Part shown: positions 39,875-41,009 of the stretch, in pieces
Layout: each line of letters starts with the position of its first letter
How positions within the stretch are numbered: the first letter of the stretch is position 1
DNA from: Alistipes sp.
GTDB taxonomy: Bacteria; Bacteroidota; Bacteroidia; Bacteroidales; Rikenellaceae
Assembly (NCBI GenBank): GCA_017623505.1
Contig: JAGAOZ010000026.1
Span: 1-41,009, forward strand
Direction of reading: 5' to 3'
DNA length: 41,009 nt
The notes under the pieces: model-generated
The model's input: the letters and a program-made list of their open reading frames with translations, nothing else
Database searches by the model: none
Told to the model about the DNA's origin: nothing
Translations under genes and position numbers: made by a program

Positions 39875-41009
39875 ATGACATTACAGGAAGAGATTTTACG
39901 CCGTAGAACATTTGCCATCATCGCCCACCCTGACGCGGGTAAGACGACACTGACCGAGAAGTTGCTGCTCTTCGGAGGTGCTATCCACGTCGCAGGAGCC
40001 GTCAAGAGCAACAAGATTCGCAAGAGCGCGACATCCGACTTTATGGAGATTGAGCGCCAGCGCGGTATCTCGGTGGCAACATCTGTTATGGGCTTCGAGT
40101 ATAAGGATGTGAAGATTAATATCCTCGACACACCGGGACACGAGGACTTCGCCGAGGACACCTACCGCACGCTGACTGCCGTCGACTCGGTAATCATCGT
40201 CATCGATGGTGCAAAGGGAGTCGAGGCACAGACCCGCAAACTCATGGAGGTGTGCCGCATGCGCAAGACACCCGTAATCGTATTTATCAACAAGCTTGAC
40301 CGTCCCTGCAAGGAGCCCTTCGATCTGCTGGATGAGGTGGAGCGCGAGCTGAAAATCGGTGTACGCCCGCTGGCATTCCCCATTTCGAGTGGCACAACCT
40401 TCAAAGGTGTATACAACCTATACGAGCATAACCTCTCGCTCTTTACCAGCGACGAGCGACTCACGGCAGATGCCTCGACCGTCGAGATTGAGGATATTTC
40501 GCAGCCCATACTGAACGACTATATCGGTGAGCGCTATGCCGAGCAGTTGCGTGGCGATGTGGAGCTGGTTGAGGGTGTCTATGATGCCTTCGACCGCGAT
40601 GCGTATCTGCGCGGAGAGGTTGCACCCGTATTCTTCGGCTCAGCAGTCAACAACTTCGGTGTGCGCGAACTTTTGGAGTGCTTTATCCGCATTGCGCCTT
40701 CGCCCCGCCCCTCGACGACCGAGAGCCGAGCAATACAGCCCGAAGAGACGAAGATGAGCGGTTTTATCTTCAAGATTCACGCCAACATGGACCCCAACCA
40801 CCGCGACCGTATCGCCTTTATGAAGATATGCTCGGGAGTATTCGAACGCAACAAGAACTACCTGCATGTCCGCAGTGGCAAGCAACTCAAGTTTTCATCG
40901 CCCACAGCCTTTATGGCCGAGAAGAAGTCGGTAATCGACACCGCCTACCCGGGCGATATTGTGGGTCTGCACGACACGGGTACCTTCAAGATTGGCGACT
41001 CGTTCTCGG
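39875..41009 (+). CDS. prfC: Peptide chain release factor 3 (partial, runs off the window)
   Basis: RF3 is a GTPase that recycles RF1 and RF2 from the ribosome. The 378 residues visible begin [19 protein letters not shown] and show the G1 loop HPDAGKTT (18-25), the switch-I-like [12 protein letters not shown], the G3 motif DTPGHEDF, and NKLD for guanine. Domain II follows to the window edge. No stop is reached; family length is about 525, so roughly 150 residues are missing. It is separated from nadB by a repeat-bounded gap. Confidence 0.96.
   Translation, partial: MTLQEEILRRRTFAIIAHPDAGKTTLTEKLLLFGGAIHVAGAVKSNKIRKSATSDFMEIERQRGISVATSVMGFEYKDVKINILDTPGHEDFAEDTYRTLTAVDSVIIVIDGAKGVEAQTRKLMEVCRMRKTPVIVFINKLDRPCKEPFDLLDEVERELKIGVRPLAFPISSGTTFKGVYNLYEHNLSLFTSDERLTADASTVEIEDISQPILNDYIGERYAEQLRGDVELVEGVYDAFDRDAYLRGEVAPVFFGSAVNNFGVRELLECFIRIAPSPRPSTTESRAIQPEETKMSGFIFKIHANMDPNHRDRIAFMKICSGVFERNKNYLHVRSGKQLKFSSPTAFMAEKKSVIDTAYPGDIVGLHDTGTFKIGDSFS

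Overview
The window looks like a chromosomal segment from a gut Bacteroidales, most likely Rikenellaceae and close to Alistipes. The evidence is: promoters of the Bacteroidetes form (TTTG or TTG, 19-21 bases, TAnnTTTG) before most transcription units; a futalosine-route menaquinone gene (mqnE); a stand-alone PASTA protein next to an RluD-type enzyme; ribosomal protein S16 with a long Ala/Glu tail; and many exported Gfo/Idh oxidoreductases and lipoproteins. The genus is inference. I saw no tRNA, rRNA, CRISPR array, insertion-sequence transposase or phage gene.

Layout. 1-2351: repeat-rich left edge, then an ECF sigma factor and a GT2 glycosyltransferase on the minus strand. 2352-10743: a tight plus-strand run tgt, LptF/LptG-type permease, mqnE, PASTA protein, RluD-type synthase, ygiQ, then a TIM-barrel lipoprotein. 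10800-14346: minus-strand rimM, rpsP, lysC and an unknown lipoprotein. 14698-17477: plus-strand NUDIX hydrolase, birA, gcvH, mdh. 17608-19247: three small coiled-coil lipoproteins, each with its own promoter and terminator. 19319-22043: a CBM9-like protein diverging from an SDR dehydrogenase and uxuA. 22144-23400: two small exported proteins behind a highly structured, promoter-driven RNA. 23587-34749: an 11-gene minus-strand operon (kdgK, eda, sugar permease, nagA, nagB, four exported Gfo/Idh proteins, apbE, a small membrane protein). 35092-41009: a Cys-rich membrane protein, pckA, nadB and the start of prfC.

How the genes fit together. The SDR and UxuA convert a hexuronate derivative to 2-keto-3-deoxygluconate. 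KdgK and Eda at the head of the 11-gene operon carry it to pyruvate and glyceraldehyde-3-phosphate. NagA and NagB in the same operon deacetylate and deaminate an amino-sugar phosphate. Together with exported oxidoreductases and a sugar permease, this suggests use of a uronate- and amino-sugar-containing glycan. Mdh and PckA supply C4/C3 interconversion, and NadB and MqnE belong to NAD and menaquinone synthesis.

The least ordinary material is non-coding. (1) A nested-hairpin RNA of about 280 nt (about 23075-23365, minus strand) precedes the two small exported proteins. (2) A dispersed two-hairpin repeat occurs in four copies whose arms change sequence but stay paired. (3) A set of AT-rich repeats with an exact 7-base period occurs at about ten sites, several running onto or into stop codons, and one supplies the -35-like element of the nadB promoter.
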